A stretch of 21,697 bases of DNA from Rhodospirillum sp. UBA1311. Its GTDB lineage: Bacteria > Pseudomonadota > Alphaproteobacteria > Rhodospirillales > Rhodospirillaceae. Every line of letters starts with the position of its first letter. The stretch's first letter is position 1. The notes beneath the pieces are model-generated. The model made no database searches, was not told the DNA's origin, and saw only the letters and a list, made by a program, of their open reading frames with translations. The stretch is taken from the NCBI GenBank assembly GCA_002307145.1, contig DBTR01000006.1:1820-23516 (forward strand), given 5' to 3'. The position numbers and the translations under genes were made by a program. This document shows, one piece after another, positions 20,152-21,697 of this stretch.

Positions 20152-21411
20152 GTGGGAACGGTATCTGCATGGTGTGGTCGGCATTGGCGATGGCTCGCGG
20201 TCGGCGGGGTGGCGATCGCCCTGCTCGGCGGCGGCTTCGCATGGTGGCGGGCCGGTGACGCGCCGCCACCCCCGACCGTTGTGGTCGGACGGAGCGACAT
20301 CGCCGAAACCGTGCTTGCCGACGGCGAAATCGAGGCGAAGCGCCAGGTCACCGTCGGCGCGCAGGTTTCTGGCCGGATCACCGCGCTCAAGGTCGACCTC
20401 GGCGACGACGTCGCGGAAGGCCAACTCGTCGCCGAAATCGATTCGCTCACCCAGCAGAACACCTTGCGCAACGCCCAGGCTTCGCTCGCGGCGGAAATCG
20501 CGCAGCGCGATGCCAAGCTGGCGTCGCTGGCGCAGGCGAAGCTCGCCTTCACCCGCCAGACTCGGCTGTTGAAGCAGGACGCGGGTTCGCGCGAGGACTA
20601 CGAAACCGCCGAGGCGAACTTGAAAGTTCTCCAAGCCGATATCGCGGTGCTGGACGCGCAGATCGAGCAGGCGAAGATTGCCGTCGACACCGCCAAGGTG
20701 AACCTGGGCTATACCCGGATCACCGCACCGATCCCGGGCACCGTCGTCGCCCTGCCGGTGGACGAGGGCCAGACCGTCAACGCCAACCAGACCGCGCCGA
20801 CGATCATGAAAATCGCCCAGCTCGGGATGATGACGGTGCGCGCCGAGGTCTCGGAAGCCGACATCCCCCGGGTCAAGCCGGGCCAGGCGGTGACCTTCAC
20901 CATCCTCGGCAAGCCCGACGCCCCTTATCACGCGACGGTGCGCACCATCGAGCCCGCGACCGAGACGTTCAACACCTCGACGTCCTCTTCCAGCAGTTCC
21001 AGTTCGTCGTCTTCGTCATCCTCGTCGAGTTCGTCGTCGTCGAGTTCGGCGATCTACTACAACGCCTTGTTCGACGTGGACAACCCCGACCATCTTCTGC
21101 GTATCGAGATGACCGCGCAGGTTTCGATCGTGATTTCGGAAGCCAAGGATGCGGTGGTGATTCCGTCGTCGATCCTCGGATTGCCGGGGCGTGACGGTCT
21201 CTACGGCGTCGACGTGATGAACGACGACGGCAGCATCGCGCACCGTCGCGTCGCCATCGGCATCAACAACAACATCCAGGCGCAGGTCATCGAAGGTCTG
21301 GAAGCCGGCGAGCGGGTGGTCAGCACCCGCGCCGTCGCCGCCGCGGCCGAGGCCGCCAATTCCGGGCCGAGCCGTTCCCGCCGTCCGCCGATGGGCGGGC
21401 TGATGCGATGA
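20152..21411 (+). CDS. MacA-like periplasmic adaptor (membrane fusion) protein
   Basis: The 419-aa protein is a membrane fusion protein of the MacA type that links an inner-membrane MacB ABC transporter to an outer-membrane channel. In order it has an N-terminal membrane anchor (about 13-32), a first lipoyl half (VTVGAQVSGRITALKVDLGDDV), an alpha-hairpin (about 105-185), a second lipoyl half (TRITAPIPGTVVALPVDEGQTV), a beta-barrel with MTAQVSIVISEAKDAVVIPSSIL, and a membrane-proximal domain. Residues 278-299 are 22 consecutive serines inside the beta-barrel, just before AIYYNALFDV; shorter Ser-rich stretches occur there in some relatives. The GTG at 20152 follows AAAGGAG; the TTG at 20119 has none. 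Its stop overlaps the macB start (ATGA). Confidence 0.9.
   Translation: MGTVSAWCGRHWRWLAVGGVAIALLGGGFAWWRAGDAPPPPTVVVGRSDIAETVLADGEIEAKRQVTVGAQVSGRITALKVDLGDDVAEGQLVAEIDSLTQQNTLRNAQASLAAEIAQRDAKLASLAQAKLAFTRQTRLLKQDAGSREDYETAEANLKVLQADIAVLDAQIEQAKIAVDTAKVNLGYTRITAPIPGTVVALPVDEGQTVNANQTAPTIMKIAQLGMMTVRAEVSEADIPRVKPGQAVTFTILGKPDAPYHATVRTIEPATETFNTSTSSSSSSSSSSSSSSSSSSSSSSAIYYNALFDVDNPDHLLRIEMTAQVSIVISEAKDAVVIPSSILGLPGRDGLYGVDVMNDDGSIAHRRVAIGINNNIQAQVIEGLEAGERVVSTRAVAAAAEAANSGPSRSRRPPMGGLMR
20983..21048 (+). repeat. 22-codon serine tract using all six serine codons
   Basis: The tract consists of TCG x10, TCC x4, AGT x4, TCT x2, AGC x1 and TCA x1. The mixture, which includes the two AGY codons that need a double change from TCN, shows that it is not a simple recent trinucleotide expansion. 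Confidence 0.9.
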
Positions 21412-21697
21412 CCGCGCCGCTTCTCGATCTCTCCGGCGTCTGGCGCGAGTACCCCTCGGGCGGCGAGACCATCGCGGCGCTGAAAGGCCTCGACCTCGCG
21501 ATCGAGGCGGGCGAGATGGTCGCGATCATCGGCGCCTCGGGCTCGGGAAAGTCGACGCTGATGAACATCCTCGGCTGCCTCGACCGGCCAACGCGCGGCG
21601 CCTATCGCGTCGCCGGAACCGACACCCGCGAGCTTTCCCCCGACGCCTTGGCGGCGCTTCGGCGCGAGCACTTCGGCTTCATCTTCCAGCGCTATCA
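21408..21697 (+). CDS. MacB-like ABC transporter, N-terminal ATPase part (cut by window edge)
   Basis: The visible 96 residues, plus a partial codon, are the start of the nucleotide-binding domain of a MacB/LolD-type ABC transporter: LLDLSGVWREYPSGGETIAALKG in two stretches, Walker A GASGSGKST, MNILGCLDRPTRG and the Q-loop GFIFQRY just at the edge. This short spacing and the CLDRPT element are typical of MacB. With MacA it would form a mechanotransmission-type efflux pump for macrolides, peptides or siderophores; which substrate cannot be told. Its ATG overlaps the macA stop, so the two are translationally coupled. The permease part is outside the window. Confidence 0.92.
   Translation, partial: MTAPLLDLSGVWREYPSGGETIAALKGLDLAIEAGEMVAIIGASGSGKSTLMNILGCLDRPTRGAYRVAGTDTRELSPDALAALRREHFGFIFQRY

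Noticed and set aside
20983..21048. Serine tract as a sequencing error or simple microsatellite
   Set aside because: Mixed use of six codons, an intact downstream reading frame and conserved flanking MacA residues argue against both.

Overview
This GC-rich window most likely comes from the chromosome of a motile alphaproteobacterium. Rhodospirillales is my best guess, from gene content, style of intergenic palindromes and flagellar gene order; this is inference, since no rRNA or other marker is present. It starts inside uvrB and ends inside a macB-like gene. I see no tRNA, rRNA, insertion sequence, prophage or CRISPR array.

Layout. (1) 1-1759: the 5' end of uvrB (minus strand) diverges from a class I aspartate-type aminotransferase with a clear terminator. 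(2) 1760-2199: a gene-free stretch with eight consecutive short palindromes, then a structured leader directly before an EF-G-like GTPase paralogue (2200-4233). (3) 4299-5500: a terminator, a structured leader that may be a yybP-ykoY manganese riboswitch, and a TerC/Alx-type membrane protein. (4) 5803-8519: a membrane-anchored GAF/HD-GYP protein (putative cyclic-di-GMP phosphodiesterase) translationally coupled to a GNAT acetyltransferase. (5) 8689-9570: an exported glycine-zipper protein of the 17 kDa surface antigen type. (6) 9746-18335: a flagellar cluster. The minus-strand operon flgD-flgE-orf85-flgN-flgK-flgL diverges from the plus-strand operon fliC-fliD-fliS. Together they encode hook cap and hook, the two hook-filament junction proteins and their chaperone, flagellin, filament cap and flagellin chaperone. 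(7) 18465-21697: an ECF sigma factor, a single-TM protein placed like an anti-sigma factor, a periplasmic Spy/CpxP/CnrX-like sensor, and a MacA/MacB-type efflux pair.

How the parts may work together. Region 7 resembles a CnrYXH-type signalling cassette (sensor, membrane anti-sigma, ECF sigma) beside an efflux pump. The sensor's periplasmic part has no histidine, so nickel/cobalt sensing of the CnrX type is unlikely. A near-identical element (two ACAnTTT repeats at a 10-bp period, then CCGGG, CGnCAT and GACA at the same spacing) occurs before both the macA-like gene and the surface-antigen gene about 11.5 kb away. This suggests one envelope-stress regulator acts on both.

The observations I find most novel are this shared element, the three-way-junction leader before the EF-G paralogue, the masked 85-aa gene between flgE and flgN, the His-less sensor cassette, and a 22-serine tract in the MacA-like adaptor written with all six serine codons.
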